A DNA stretch of 64,000 bases, taken from the NCBI GenBank assembly GCA_023101885.1, contig JALPQD010000303.1:186001-250000 (forward strand), in the 5' to 3' direction. Below the pieces are notes generated by a model that saw only the letters and a program-made list of their open reading frames with translations, did not search any database and had not been told where the DNA came from. This DNA is from Typhlomys cinereus (lineage: Eukaryota > Chordata > Mammalia > Rodentia > Platacanthomyidae). Shown piece after piece: positions 33,090 to 44,162 of this stretch (positions are counted from its first letter, which is position 1; the number at the start of each line of letters is the position of its first letter). Position numbers and translations under genes: made by a program.

Positions 33090-34360
33090 TTTTTCATTCT
33101 CTTTTTTTAGTGTTACATACATGAATATAGTGAATTTATGACATTTTCACCCCTTAGTTCCAAATTCCACCTCCCCTCCTTTCCCCTTTGCAACCCTTCA
33201 TCTCTTTTGCCAGACTCCCTCCTATTTTCAAATCTTTTCACTTGTGTGACCTATTTTGTTTCATCTAGTCTGTATTTGATGACATATGCCTGACCTGATT
33301 CATGCTCCAGCAGTGAGGAAAGCATTTTGCTTTTCTTCCCTGTCAGTGTTAGTCTTCATCAGTCTCTCAGAGAGGTGTGGAGCTTCTTGAGATCTTTCTG
33401 CTTTTCATGATAAGACAGATTTCCTGCAATTCTTGTGTAAGTACACATAGCATGTCTAGGAGATAATGTCTGGCCCACCACTGTTCCAGTTCAGGCTCTT
33501 ATGATCTTGTTGCTCCCATTTCCACAATGTTTTCTGAGCTTTCAGGTGGGTGTGGGTGAGGTATATATATCCTGTTTAGGACAAGTAGTCTATGATCACT
33601 TATTTTCTGCCATTGTAGTAAGTTGTGCTTTTCAGTAATAAACACCTTCTGTAATAGAAGAGGGTTTCTAGGTTGAGTGCTGAATGTTCTTCCAATCTAT
33701 AGGTATGATAATAGGCATTTACCAAGCAGTTGGGTGTACTATCTTCCTAGCTAAACATTCATAGTCTACTCTTCCTCTGGGACCTATGTCCTTCTCTTTC
33801 ATATGCTCTTCTTCCAGTTTACAGCAACAGGAATGGGATCCATTCTGACAGGAGGGCATTAAATCCAATCAGAAAGCTGTTGAATGTCTCCTCCATATTC
33901 GTGCCACTATTACGCTGGTCATCTGTTGTCGTGGTGATTGTTACTGAAACTTGCAGATTTCACAGATTGGTGAGATCTGTGGTTGCTTTTCTCATCCAGT
34001 AGCATGTCAGTCAGCAAGGAGGATCCAGCAAGGGGATCCTTCCAGACCAGTTCCACCTAATTTTTTTTCCACCTCTTGTGGTCCATGCGTGTTGCATTTT
34101 ACATAGTAGGGTCTTCTGGTCAGGGTTTGGAGGGCAACCAAGTGTGATGGCAAAAGCCTATACTGTTTGGGGGACCTTTGACCTTTGACCAACAACTTAT
34201 CAAGAGATAATCACATTCCTGTTATTTGTACAGTAGTTTATTTGTCAGTGGGTTCTAGGTGAAGTAATCCCAGGACATTTTTTGCTTTGCCCTCTTTTCC
34301 TCTCTCTGTGATCTTCTGCCCAGGGACTGTCGATTCTTATTCTTTTTAAAAAAAAAAAAG
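33090..34360 (-). mobile_element. L1 3' region (left arm), antisense
   Basis: On the minus strand it ends gttataaattcactat ... atgtatgtaac followed by an A-rich tail (T-rich at 33,095-33,107), with a purine-rich tract (complement of 33,165-33,190) just upstream. The layout matches rodent L1 3' UTRs. A short piece with the same 3' terminus lies at 36,885-36,960. Inverted counterpart at 61,500-62,790. Confidence 0.6.
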
Positions 34361-34559
34361 AAATGTTTTTACATGTTAATAACATAGGAAGTTTCTATCT
34401 AGTTGCATCCCACAGTCTTAGTGTTTTTCTTTTAGTGCCTCAGGTTTTCCTATAACTGATCCCCTCCTCTTATCCCCCCTGGTATTTGTTTTGTTGAGTC
34501 TTGATTTTACTTTGGACTGGTCATTCTTTGTTGTTTCCTGATTTTTTCCCCTTTGAAAT

Positions 34560-35120
34560 AGGAATGCTTACTCTGTGCTATTACAAATTGGGAGTAGGAA
34601 CTTGCTTTTCTTTTATATGAAATCACAAATAAGAAATTGTTTGGAATCTTGTATGAGATGTGAACTTTGGGTTTTTGAAGTGTTGGAATTGTTAAAGACT
34701 ATGAGGTTACTTGAAGTGCGATCATACTTTGCATTATGAGATAAGCATGAGACTATAGAGACAAGGATAGAAAGTTATAATTTAAAGCAGTGTGTTGAAG
34801 TGTCCAAATAACAAAGGATGGAATTGTGATTCTGAATCTCAATCATCAATTTGATCTAGAATCACATGGAAAACACTTTGATGGTTGCCAAGGAAGGAGA
34901 AGCTTACAAGTGGGGGGGGCAAGTTTGCTAAGTGTATAGTTCAGAGAGGGGTGTGTGTGCACAGTATGTGCTGCTAAAGGATGTAAGCTGCCAAGTGCAT
35001 TGTTGAAAAGGGTGTGTGGGGGCATAACCCAAGCCAAGGTGCTCAGCTATTATGATTGCTCTTGGTAGGAAGGTGGGACAGGGAGGATAGTAACAATTCT
35101 CCTCAAGTCCCTGGAATGTA
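34560..35120 (+). mobile_element. MaLR internal 3' end plus LTR (left arm)
   Basis: The internal region near 34,678-34,760 (tgttggaattgttaaagac, then actttgcattatgagat) resembles the 3' end of MaLR internal sequence, just upstream of an LTR starting near 34,825 (tgtgattctgaatctc). The 3' end of the LTR is not resolved. Inverted counterpart near 60,800-61,330. Confidence 0.55.
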
Positions 35121-35409
35121 TGCAGGTCACTAATATATATATATATCACTAATTTATAAGAACTGTCCAATTAATTTAAAAAGTTAGCTTACTGCACTTA
35201 AAAATCATTGAGCTATATTATTTATTCTTTCAATATATAACTTAAAATTTTACATGTTATCTCATTTTCTGGATTTGCAAAAAAGAGGTAATGCCCAACT
35301 TTATAGAATTTATGTTCTGTAAGTCACATTACAGAAGTTATTTCTACTGAAAATTCCTATGACAATATTCTCATAGGATTTGACAATTTTGACTCAAGAA
35401 AAAATGTGG

Positions 35410-35841
35410 AACAAATCTTGCTTCCTACCTCCACCACATGGAACCTGAAACTGGTGGAGGTAAGTGGTCCTGAGTCTGAGGAACACTGTTGTGTGGATGT
35501 CGTCCTGCTCCTGGCCTGCTTTTCACCTTTTCATGTATTTGAAAAGAGAAGGCAGAGGTTCATGATAATGGGGCTTTTATTAGAACATGACTTGGTTCAA
35601 AGATGGGACAGCATTCAGACAGGAATGACAGCTTCAAGAAGAAGAGGTGCAGGGTACAAGGGGAACTTCAAGCCTTTAAACCAAAGTATAGTGGGAAGTT
35701 TTCTCATCAAGTGATGCAGATATGTGCCAGGAGTCAGACAGACACTGACTCCACAGTGGGAGAGGAGTCTGCAAGTGGGGGAAGGAACTTGCTAGAAACT
35801 CGTCACAAGACCAGTTTCTGAGGTGTGGCTATGATCTAACA
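35410..35841 (-). mobile_element. Solo LTR (left arm), ERV type uncertain
   Basis: Complement starts TGTTAGATCATAGCC (plus-strand end ctaaca at 35,836-35,841) and has a polyadenylation-type signal (taataaatgccc on the minus strand in the counterpart). Lacks ~40 bp (near 35,650) present in the right-arm copy at 60,012. Confidence 0.6.
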
Positions 35842-35867
35842 CTGCCACTTAAACACCCTGTATCCTT

Positions 35868-36067
35868 CTTTTTTTTAAAAAAAAAGTTTATTTTATTGAA
35901 AGAGAGACAGGGACAGAGAGAAGGCGTGCATGCCCTGGTGCACAGATGGAGGCCAGAGGACAACTGTCAGAAGTCCCTTCTCTCCTTCCACATACAGGCT
36001 TCTGAATTAAGAACTCAGGACATCGGGTTTGTCAATAGGTGACTTACCCACTGAACTATTTTACCAT
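35868..36067 (-). mobile_element. B2-type SINE (left arm, third of the train), antisense
   Basis: T-rich start, body with agagagacagggacagag and tggaggccagaggac, ending ggtgacttacccactgaac (complement of the tRNA-like head). Counterpart 59,788-59,985. Confidence 0.7.
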
Positions 36068-36094
36068 TTTTTAAAAACTTTATTTATTCATTCA

Positions 36095-36146
<52 letters not shown>

Positions 36147-36356
36147 CAGAGCGCACATGTGGAGGACCAAAGGTAACTTTGGATATCATCCTGAATTGCT
36201 TCTACCTCCTTCTTGCTTCACTGTTGGGTTTCCCAAGCTCTGCCCACAGGACTGCTGCCATCATTTCTGCCTGTTGTTTTTCCCTGGGACCTGGCATGAA
36301 TTGAGACCTGTCTGCTTGCAAGGCAGAGTCTTTAGCCCTGAGCCATCTCTCTAGCC
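36068..36356 (-). mobile_element. B2-type SINE with (TG)n (left arm, second), antisense
   Basis: Contains a (TG)n run at 36,101-36,145 next to the 3' end of the SINE and ends gagccatctctctagccc, the complement of ggctagagagatggctc. Counterpart 59,506-59,787. Confidence 0.85.
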
Positions 36357-36361
36357 CATTT

Positions 36362-36670
36362 CATCATTTTATTAAAGATAGCACATTTATTTATTTATTT
36401 ATTTATTGCATGCATGCTAGGTGTTAGAGATGTGTGTATGTGTATGTGTGTGTGTGTATCAGAAGGTACTGTGTGAGTCTGTGGAGACCCAAGGGAGCTT
36501 TGAGAATCATCCTGGATTGCTTTATCTCTTTTTTGTTTTGCTCTGGGGTTACCATATTCCACCACCCAGGGTGGAAAGTGCAAACTGCATCCATTTCCAC
36601 CTGGCATTTTCACTTGGGATCTGGGATCTGAAGTCAGGTCCTTCGGCTTGCAAGGCATCTCTCCAGCCCC
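36362..36670 (-). mobile_element. B2-type SINE with (TG)n (left arm, first), antisense
   Basis: Tail with (TTTA)n at 36,387-36,407, (TG)n at 36,430-36,460, ends ggcatctctccagccccc. Counterpart 59,181-59,490. Confidence 0.85.
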
Positions 36671-36671
36671 C

Positions 36672-36880
36672 ATACTTTATTTTTTGAAACAAAGTCTCTA
36701 GTCCACACTAGTCTAGAACTTGCTGTGTAGTCAGGAATGTCCTTAAAGACTCCTAATCCTCTTCCCTCAACCTCCTGAGTCTGGGATTACAGGCACATAA
36801 CCACACCTGGGGACTTAACTCGGGGCCTCCTGCATGCTAGAAAAGCACTTGACCAATTGATCCACATCCTTAGCCTTTTG
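36672..36880 (-). mobile_element. B4-type (ID-B1 dimer) SINE (left arm), antisense
   Basis: B1-like part (actccta ... cctgagtctgggattacag) joined to an ID-like part (gcatgctagaaaagcacttgacc). Counterpart 58,976-59,178. Confidence 0.8.
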
Positions 36881-36956
36881 GGATATTTTTAATGTTGCAT
36901 ACAAGAATATAATGAATTTATAACATTCTCACTCCTCAGTCCCAAATTCCATTCCT

Positions 36957-37072
36957 TTTTGCATTTTTGAGACAGGATAACACTCTGTAGCCCAGGCTGC
37001 CCTTCAACTCTATGCAGTCTTCCTGACTACATCCTCTCATCACACCCAGCTATCCTACAGTGTCTTGACACT
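36957..37072 (-). mobile_element. B1-type SINE fragment (left arm), antisense
   Basis: Contains tttttgagacaggat ... gtagcccaggctgcccttc ... tcacacccagc, typical of B1 in antisense. It lies at the inner boundary of the inverted arm. Confidence 0.8.
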
Positions 37073-37105
37073 TCTCTAACACCTAGCCAGAAACAGGATG
37101 GATGG

Positions 37106-37522
37106 CCTAGAGAAAGTCTGGAATGAGGCTGCGGATTTAGCACCTTGGATTCCACCATAGAACATGTGGGAACTGGACTATCGATAACAATGTTTTCCTT
37201 GCTCGATTACATTGAATGAGCTCTGAGTTCTGAGTGGACCAATTTCTTATGTGAACTCACCAGAGAAAAGCCTTGATTTGATCATGGGGAAATCAAACGA
37301 GTGATTGGGGCTTCTTGTTTATTGCAAATCAAGTGAGCGATTGTTTTTCTAACCTAAAGTGGGGCTCCTTGATCATCAGCAAATCAAGCGAGTGATTGTG
37401 TTCCTGAGGAAAACAGGGAAAGGGGAAGAGGAGGGGGCCACCTGCTCACCTTCAGGAACACAAAACAGAAGGGCTGCTCACTGAACTTTACCAGAGTGGG
37501 TGTCTCGTCTACCCTGAAGGCA
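37106..37522 (-). mobile_element. ERV leader region downstream of the primer-binding site
   Basis: Lies directly downstream (on the minus strand) of an LTR and primer-binding site. Three spaced copies of a short motif of the form aaatcaaRYGAGYGATTG occur near 37,289, 37,325 and 37,379. No gag frame is recognisable; the provirus is cut off at 37,105, exactly where the inverted arm begins. Confidence 0.6.
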
Positions 37523-37541
37523 GCCCCACGTTGGAGTGCCA
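37523..37541 (-). promoter_or_regulatory. Retroviral primer-binding site, tRNA-Lys-like
   Basis: On the minus strand, two bases after the LTR end, the site starts TGGC and contains CAACGTGGGGC, similar to the lysine-tRNA primer sites of betaretrovirus-like (class II) ERVs, with a few mismatches expected from age. Confidence 0.75.
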
Positions 37542-37543
37542 AT

Positions 37544-37941
37544 TGTTGCCCGTATCCCCCACCGGGCCAGCAGGGGGGAAGAGAGGGCCTCGAGGCAAAT
37601 GGGTGAGCCGTGGGTCACTACCAGACCCTGGGAATCAGATGAGAAGCAAGCAGAGATGAGCTGCAACAGATTCAGAGTCGTTAAGAGTGTTTGGGCTTAT
37701 ATAGGGTCAGGGTCCAATCAGGTGTTGCCATCCCTCCTCTGGGGGGACAACTACCAGTCATTTAACTGTTTATTAGGTGTCCATTGCAGGTGCAGGTGAG
37801 ATAGCCGCTTCCCATTGGTCGTTCACCCCTCCGCCTGCATGGTCCTCTGTTGGGACATGTCCAGGGCATGTCTGTACATGCCCAGGCTGTCTGTAGCTGG
37901 GAGCCGGGCTAGGGCCTCCCTGAATCGGTAGTGCCACATCA
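37544..37941 (-). mobile_element. ERVK-like (class II) 5' LTR
   Basis: Minus-strand LTR of ~398 bp starting TGATGTGGCAC and ending GGGCAACA, with a TATA box (tatataa on the minus strand, 37,698-37,704) and an upstream attgg box. It is followed by the primer-binding site, so it is a 5' LTR and not a solo LTR. It is inserted inside an older MaLR-like LTR whose 3' part continues at 37,942. The 64-codon frame over it is incidental. Confidence 0.85.
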
Positions 37942-38122
37942 TCCCTCTCTCAGCCATTACATAGAGATGGTGTGGCCAGTTCCCTCGGCCTTGGTGTTGG
38001 CATGATCTCTCTGTCAAGCTGGACTGAGAACTGTAACCAGGAATTGTAAGAGAGAATAAACCTTTGTTCCCTTAAGCAGTTTGATGGTCATTTATCAGCA
38101 ACCATGCAGGAAGACTGCAACA
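37942..38122 (+). mobile_element. 3' part of a MaLR/ERVL-like LTR
   Basis: Matches the 3' 180 bp of the element at 56,476-56,899 (tggtgtggccagttccctcggcc ... agagagaataaacc ... catgcaggaagactgcaaca). Its 5' part is missing because of the ERVK insertion and the inverted-arm breakpoint. An aataaa signal lies near 38,055. Confidence 0.85.
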
Positions 38123-38573
38123 TAGGGTAACCCCAAACTGTGTTCCTGAACCATAGTCACTGCTATTGATTCTAGAGTGAACTATCTCTTATCCCCTTTG
38201 ATGTTAGAGATAGGAATTTGTACTGACAATTGTGTTCAGCGTTAAATCTAATTCCATACTGGGATCTCTACAGCAAAAACTCTTGAACACACCTATTTTT
38301 ACTGCCTTAACTGCTGTAAAAATTTTGTTTTTCTTAAACATTCTAAAGTGAGAAGCTGTTGAAATTTCTGTTATTTTGCTTTTTATCTTTTTCTTGGCTT
38401 GGCAAATCAATTAAAATTTTGAGATGATTTTGCAATAAAATTTAGAGGTTTATTCCTATTGTGGCACTCTTCCCACAATTACATAACTTACTATACCCAC
38501 TGTGTCATCTCCATGTTTTGTTATCTGTTACTTCATGACAATTAAGTTATGGTTACCAGTTCTCTCTGTGTGT

Positions 38574-38621
<48 letters not shown>

Positions 38622-38880
38622 TTATTATATAAAGTTATGTCCTTATTACTTTCTTCCATTCTGGCTCCTGATTCTTATCACTAACTGATTACTGCCCAAT
38701 TCTGATCATGATATCACTAATTTTTCATGACTATAATGATATATCTAAGGCTGAAAAATTAGATAGTCTCAAATTTTGGAGGTTAAAGGACATGGAACTG
38801 GTATTGTAACTTACATTTCAGGGAAGAAAATATTCCATACCTTAGAGAGAAACAACTGAGCTTCACCAAGTGCCTTTGAA
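38123..38880. other. AT-rich stretch with (TG)n
   Basis: (TG)n microsatellite at about 38,567-38,622, interrupted once. Otherwise nothing recognised. Confidence 0.6.
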
Positions 38881-38899
38881 TTTCATGAGGTCCCTGTTG

Positions 38900-39320
38900 T
38901 TGAATGTGGCCTTAATTCCTGTACAAAGGGGTTCTTTTTAGGAAATCCTGACTGCTCCCTGTCCTGTCCTCTGTCCTCCAGAAGTTTCATAGTTTCAAGT
39001 TTTACATTAATGTCTTTGGTACACTTGAAGTTGATTTTTGTGCAGGGTGAATCATAAAGATCTAGGTTCATTTTGTTATATATGGATATCCATTTTTCCC
39101 AGCACCATTTGTTGAAGATGCTGTTTTTATTACCATACTTTTCTTAGGTACCTTTATAAAAAAAAAATCAGGTCATTAAAGGTACATCAATTTATATCTG
39201 AGTCCTCAATTTTGATCCATGGACCAGTGTGTCTATTTTTGTGCCAGTATCATGCTGTTTTTATTGCAATACCTTTGTAGTATAATCTGAAATCAGTCTC
39301 CCTAAGTCTCTTTTATCTCC
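38900..39320 (-). mobile_element. L1 ORF2 3' fragment, antisense
   Basis: Contains the conserved antisense L1 phrases tttttcccagcaccatttgtt, ttttgatccatgg, tgtgccagtatcatgctg and tttgtagtataatctga in their usual order, encoding the C-terminal part of the L1 ORF2 protein on the minus strand. Multiple stops; a dead fragment. Confidence 0.9.
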
Positions 39321-39533
39321 TGTGATCATCTTATCCTTTCTGTGTTCCATTAGGCCCAGTTCCGTGATTAGCATGGATTGTGCACACCAGATATACAGAG
39401 AAGACAGCTTAGAAACACATCTGATGACAGAGTCTCATGTAAGAAAGAGGTGAACATCCTTTAGATCAGAAAACTGTTTCTTGGTATAAGAGAAGCTAGC
39501 TCCATGAAAAAACTGAATTATATAAACTCAGAG

Positions 39534-39884
39534 TCATGGTTTGAAATGTGTTTCCCACAGTCTCATGTGTTTGGCAAGGTCATGGCACCTTGAGAGGTGG
39601 AACCTTGCTGGAGGAAGGCAGTCACAAGGGATGGATTTTGAGGTGGATTTGTCCCACCCTAACCCAGGAGAAGTCTGCCTTTGCAGCAAGCAGTCTTGTA
39701 GTCTCAGCCCCCAAGACGTCTGCAGTGATGTAGCCTCCTTCAGCTTCAGTAGGCCATGCTGCCTCTGCCATGAGAAACTGTATCTCCCCTCTGGAACCAT
39801 AAGCTGAATAAATCTCTCTTTCTTCTTTAAGTTGCTTGACCTTGAATGCTCTCTCACACCAATAGTTAAAGCAAACTACTACAC
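39534..39884 (+). mobile_element. LTR-like element, counterpart of 20,826-21,163
   Basis: Starts tcatggtttgaaatgtg and ends caaactactacac; aagctgaataaatc near 39,800 is a polyadenylation-type signal. Flanks tcagag and tcagtag are a diverged version of the target-site duplication seen on the left. Homology between the two large blocks ends here. Confidence 0.7.
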
Positions 39885-39929
39885 TCAGTAGCATGAGCTC
39901 TAGAGTCATATTGGCCTGTATAGCAGCTT

Positions 39930-40110
39930 TCTTTCTACCAATATTAATAACTTTAAGGAATTAATTATTAATTCTCTGTACCAGAATCCACATCTGCAAA
40001 AATGAAACGAATAGCAAGGTGAAAATAAGCAAAGCTGACTTACTACCATGCTTATTATGTATAAAATGTTCAATATATGGCAGGTATTAATAATATTAAA
40101 ACATTGTAAA
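39930..40110 (+). mobile_element. MIR element, counterpart of 20,620-20,790
   Basis: Sense-orientation MIR features (accttaaagg-like and ctgcaaaaatgaaac) corresponding to the left copy in inverse orientation. Confidence 0.6.
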
Positions 40111-41639
40111 CCTTTTTCTTTATCTCTTTTTTATGTAAATGAGTTTATTGATGAATACACAAGGCCAAGCTTCCCTCAAATCCCACCCTCTCCAAGAACA
40201 GATCCCAACAAGAAGCAGAACAAACGTCCTTAGGGCTGCCTTTACCCCTCCCCACCTAATTCTGCTGTCCCAAGCCTCACAATACAGACACGGGAACAGG
40301 CTTGGGTGAGACAGGACACTTAGGCCATCTCTGAGCAGCAAGAGCTCTGGGTGTGTGCTTGCCTCTCTTGCCTCCTGCATGCCAGCTGACATGAGGGACA
40401 TACTTGCGTTGACACGGGGATGCAGACAGAGTAAACTGCTCTCAGCTCCCATAAGCTGGTCAAGCTTGAAAGGGGTTTGAAGGGAAGCTGCAGCAGAGGC
40501 AAGAGGCTGTCTCTTTAGGAAGTACTTTCACTGGAAGCAGAATTGCTCCCTAACTCTGCCTGGGGTGCACAACAGGTGGCTCCCCAAGGAGGGAGGGAGG
40601 ACATCACAGATTGGCTCATTTGGGCCAGCAGAGAACAGTGGCTGTTCTCCATCAGTGGTGGCAGGGCCAAGAGAAGCCTCCGTTTCAGGGGTAGAGGGAC
40701 AAATCTTGGCAGAAATTGTGTTCCGTCTGCTTGTCCTGACCCATACTTGTCCTTCTGGAACTACAGCTTGCTTTGAGATGATCACATTGTGTTTGTAGTG
40801 TGAACCTCTTACATTACTTGTATCCAACTGACTCCATGAACGAGTCCCAATGAGGGAACTTAATCCACTTGCTTTTCCACCCCACACATCACCAACCTAC
40901 TGCCACCCACACTCAATTCTGTGCTAGTTCCTACTTTCCATGTGTGTGAGAGGTGACGATCAAGGGATGTATTTCCTTTCCACTATCCAATCATTCTCTT
41001 AAAGATTCTCAAGGTTTAAGAAACTGTATTGGAAGACCCATACTTTGAAACTGGGTTTCTACCCAGTTCAGACATGATGTGGCTGGGGGTTGGTTTCTAC
41101 TATGATTTTCCATGATCTCTCCTCTGGGTTTAGTGGGTTAGATATAGGTAAAGCAGGAGGTCTCTGGACCTTGGAGTGCCTTTGACTCAGAAGAACTAGT
41201 CTTAGTGATGGACCCTGAATACCAGGTGATGTGCAAATGTTCACATGTCAGTGTGAATAGAGATAAACAGGGTAGTGTCCTGCAGGCAAGTTGCCTAAGG
41301 GGAGAGGACTTCCCCTCCCCCAGTCTTCAGAGATGTCAAGAACTACTTGAATTTTGGTCTCAATTACTGTGGAGCTCACACATGTGAGTGAAGCACAGGT
41401 CAGAGCCAAAGGGATGGTGAGAACTGTGACATCTCTGAGCGGCTTCTCTGCACCCACATGCTGGACTCCACAGCTCCAGAGGCACAAGGAAATGACAGCT
41501 CCACCTTCTCTCCATCACCTACACGTACCTTCCACAAATGAAAAGACGCCTGCTGCCACCTGATGCCAATAAATGCACAGGGTGGGGAATTCAGGCACAT
41601 GCGAAGAGCGGCAGAACAGGAGAGCAGCAGGTTTGAGAA

Positions 41640-41725
41640 GGGCATGGGTGGCAGCTCTGCTACTCAGCAGCTGTGATGCCCTGGCAATAAAGAACTTCTC
41701 ACCGTTTGCCTGTCTCCTTCATAGA
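41640..41725 (+). mobile_element. MIR fragment
   Basis: Contains gcagctctgctactcagcagctgtgatgccc-type MIR core wording followed by acttctcacc and cctgtctccttcat, matching the MIR core in sense orientation (read 41,652-41,720). It lies inside the retroposed insert. Confidence 0.6.
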
Positions 41726-42204
41726 AAACAGGGTTGGGTCTGTCAGCAAAGTCTTTTTCAATCCTAAAACTCTGATTTTTAGATCTGGGTTGGCCCTGAG
41801 AAATACAAGGAAGAGGGTAGGAGGGTGGGCTTGTGGCCCCTCAATTCATGCTCTGTAAGCAGGGCCACTCCTGGGAAGCTCGGGAAAAGAATGCAAAAGT
41901 TGTTCTTTCCTCCATTTGTGGTCACAGATCCTATGTTTCCTGTATCCTGAAAATCATTCCATAAAGATCTCCACTGCCAAGCATGGGGTCATCAAATAAA
42001 ACAATAGTGTGGGCAGGAGGACGCTGGAAGGCTTGGATACAGAAGGTGAGGCAAAATGACCAGGAGTAAGGCTGCCACAGACAGGCCCTTCAAGAATGAA
42101 ATGGTGTATGCGTCTTCCTCAGGACTGTGTCTGGCTAATGACAGTCAGTCCTTTTAACACTTTCCACAGGTGATACTACTGTGGGAACCAGTGCCCACTC
42201 ATGC

Positions 42205-42615
42205 ATCCATTCAGTCACTCAAACACACAGCTGCTGGCTGTGATGAAAGCAGGTTCCAGCCGTCCCGTCCCCATCTCCGCCTCTACCCCCAGAGACTCGG
42301 CACTGGATGGGGAGATTGTCAGAAGCAGATCTCAATTTATTGGGGGGAGAAAAGGAACTTTTATAGACAAAGGCCACCAAGGCGCGAACTGGGCATCCAA
42401 TTGTGTCACAAGGTCAACACATCCTACAGGTGCTAATGGTCAAGTTCAATGTCAATCAGCACAGAGGGCAGAGGGCAGAGGGCAGAGGGCACCTGAAAGT
42501 CAATCAGGGGTCTCTGTGAAGTGATCAGGTTATGCCCAAGACCCTTGCCCTCAGCACCATCTTTAGTCCCATGTGCTCGGCCATGCCCTGGGGCAAATCC
42601 TGGGCGGGCCCAACA
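42205..42615 (-). mobile_element. LTR, ERVL-like relic, paralog of 51,845-52,255
   Basis: On the minus strand it starts TGTTGGGCCCGCCCAGG and shares U3, TATA box (ctataaaag, plus strand 42,358-42,366 complement) and the segment gcttctgacaa with the plus-strand LTR at 51,845. A 7-bp repeat (agagggc, four copies) has expanded at 42,463-42,491. Confidence 0.8.
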
Positions 42616-43525
42616 TCGTACCTCCTGTTCTCATATGTACAAAAATATAAAACAATAAAGTGCAGTTCATGTTTCAGTGATGCTTTTACCTTGCTTTATT
42701 CTTTTAATGTATTCAGAGATCAAAATGATCCAAATGTTTATATAGTCATATTATGGCTAGTTTGTATTTGATTTAAGAAAAAGTTATTGCCTAACTCAAG
42801 GTTCTGTAGCTTGAATATGGTTTGAGTACTCTTAAGTTTATCATCTTGGCACTTGATTTTCAATATGACAATGCTGAAGTGGCTGGATCATGGAGATTAA
42901 TGCTGTATTTATATATACAATATAAAATTTTATATATACAATATAGAAATCAAGTTGGCTCTGTAAAGGTTGGAAAGAATAAAATGCTTTGTAAGTCTTA
43001 TTGAGTTTTATGGAGGGACTAAATTGTCACATGGATACCATGTCTGTCACTGAAGACATCAGAAGGGACAATTTTCTGAAAAAATATTAGATTGTCTAGC
43101 TTCTTTTTTGATATGAAAAAGTTGGGCAGATGTGGTAGATGCCTGCATTCCCAGCACTGTGTAGGTAGAACAGGCAGTGCAAGCTGGGTAATTAGCCCAG
43201 GCAATTGGCAAACTCTGGGTTCAAAGAAAGACCTTGCCTTAATAAGGAAAGTGGAGAACTGCCAAAGAAGACATTTGTCTTCGATTTCAGTCTTCTACAA
43301 TATGTACACAGCTATGTATGCCCACACATATTCCCTTCTCACATACATATACACATGCCTACTTTCTCCCAATATGTTCCCTGATGTTCTCTAAATGTTT
43401 CCCCTAGCCCATATATTGGGAACAAAGCCATGCTTTATTGCCAAGGTCTCTGATTGCAGTCACTCCAGCAATTCACGTCTCTGACATTGGTTCAGGGTGC
43501 CTGATTCCCATTGAATGACCCTTTA

Positions 43526-44162
43526 TTAGTCAGGGTTCTCTGAAAAACAGAACTCTAGAATGTAATATGTGAAAATAAGTTTATTAAATTAACTTACAAT
43601 TAAAAATAGTGTCCTTCAAAGTAGCCACCAGTAGAAGCTTCATTCTTGATCAGAATGTCAAACAAAGCCAAAAGATCCCACAAAGGTCTCAAGCCTTTAC
43701 TTTACTGGAGGGTTGAAGACACTGGGTTCCCATGTCGGTGAAGAACAGCTGGGCTCTGATGTCAGTGAGAAACAGCAAACAATAGCAAGACCTACAAACC
43801 AGGCTCTAAAAGAACTGAAAAAAGCAGCAACATGAAAAGGATGAAGCTCCATGTCAGCCAAGGACAAAGGCAGCAGCAGCAGCAAAGAAGGCCATGATGC
43901 TTTAAAAGTGAACATGATGCTCAAAAAGTAGACTCCACAGCCTGTTGACATAGGACAAGGGAAGAGCAAGTCTCTCCTCCTTACACCTCCTATTATCTGG
44001 TCCACCTCTAGAAAGTACCACCCACTATGCAATGGGTTTTCCACAGCAATTAAGCAAGTACCACACACTTGTTCAGGGATCTGTCCAACCATTAACCCTC
44101 CACAGCTGTGCTCCAAACAATCAGCAACTGTCAAGTTGACGCTAAAATGTAACCATAGTAAC
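43526..44162 (-). mobile_element. MaLR/ERVL-like LTR element, counterpart of 18,966-19,580
   Basis: Plus strand starts ttagtcagggttctctg and ends gctaaaatgtaaccatag; the inverted homology with the left copy is continuous, including the (CTG/CAG)n patch near 43,870-43,885. Confidence 0.75.

Larger units (their letters stand above)
31881..37105. repeat. Inverted duplication, left arm
   Basis: The reverse complement of 58,755-64,000 aligns along the whole arm in the same element order. The first bases (agcagtgcacctgcagagc) match the complement of the last bases of the window, so homology continues to the left of 31,881 in a partner beyond the window. The inner end lies near 37,105 (aaacaggatggatg against catccatcctgtttctgg). 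Differences are small: about 40 bp missing near 35,650, and ~28-50 bp indels near 34,910 and 35,060. Confidence 0.95.
40131..42691 (-). mobile_element. 2.56 kb retroposed insert flanked by target-site duplications
   Basis: Interrupts block Q' between ctttatctctttt (ending about 40,130) and ctttattctttt (ending about 42,704). Block Q on the left carries a single uninterrupted ctttatctctttt followed by agtgcattcagag in complement (near 20,600). The plus-strand left edge is a short T run followed 13 bp later by tttatt, i.e. a minus-strand transcript ending with an AATAAA-type signal and poly(A), as in L1-mediated retroposition. It contains an LTR at 42,205-42,615 and ~1.6 kb of unidentified, apparently untranslated sequence (one 119-codon minus-strand frame at 40,887-40,528 has no known domain). 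Confidence 0.75.

Noticed and set aside
39541..39807. 88-codon plus-strand frame and its left-block homolog (21,154-20,972)
   Set aside because: Peptide similarity between the two copies comes from the duplicated LTR-like element, not from selection; the frames end at different points.
43092..43394. Conserved peptide shared with 19,894-19,709
   Set aside because: The similarity follows the DNA-level inverted duplication; upstream and downstream frames are not kept and there is no domain.
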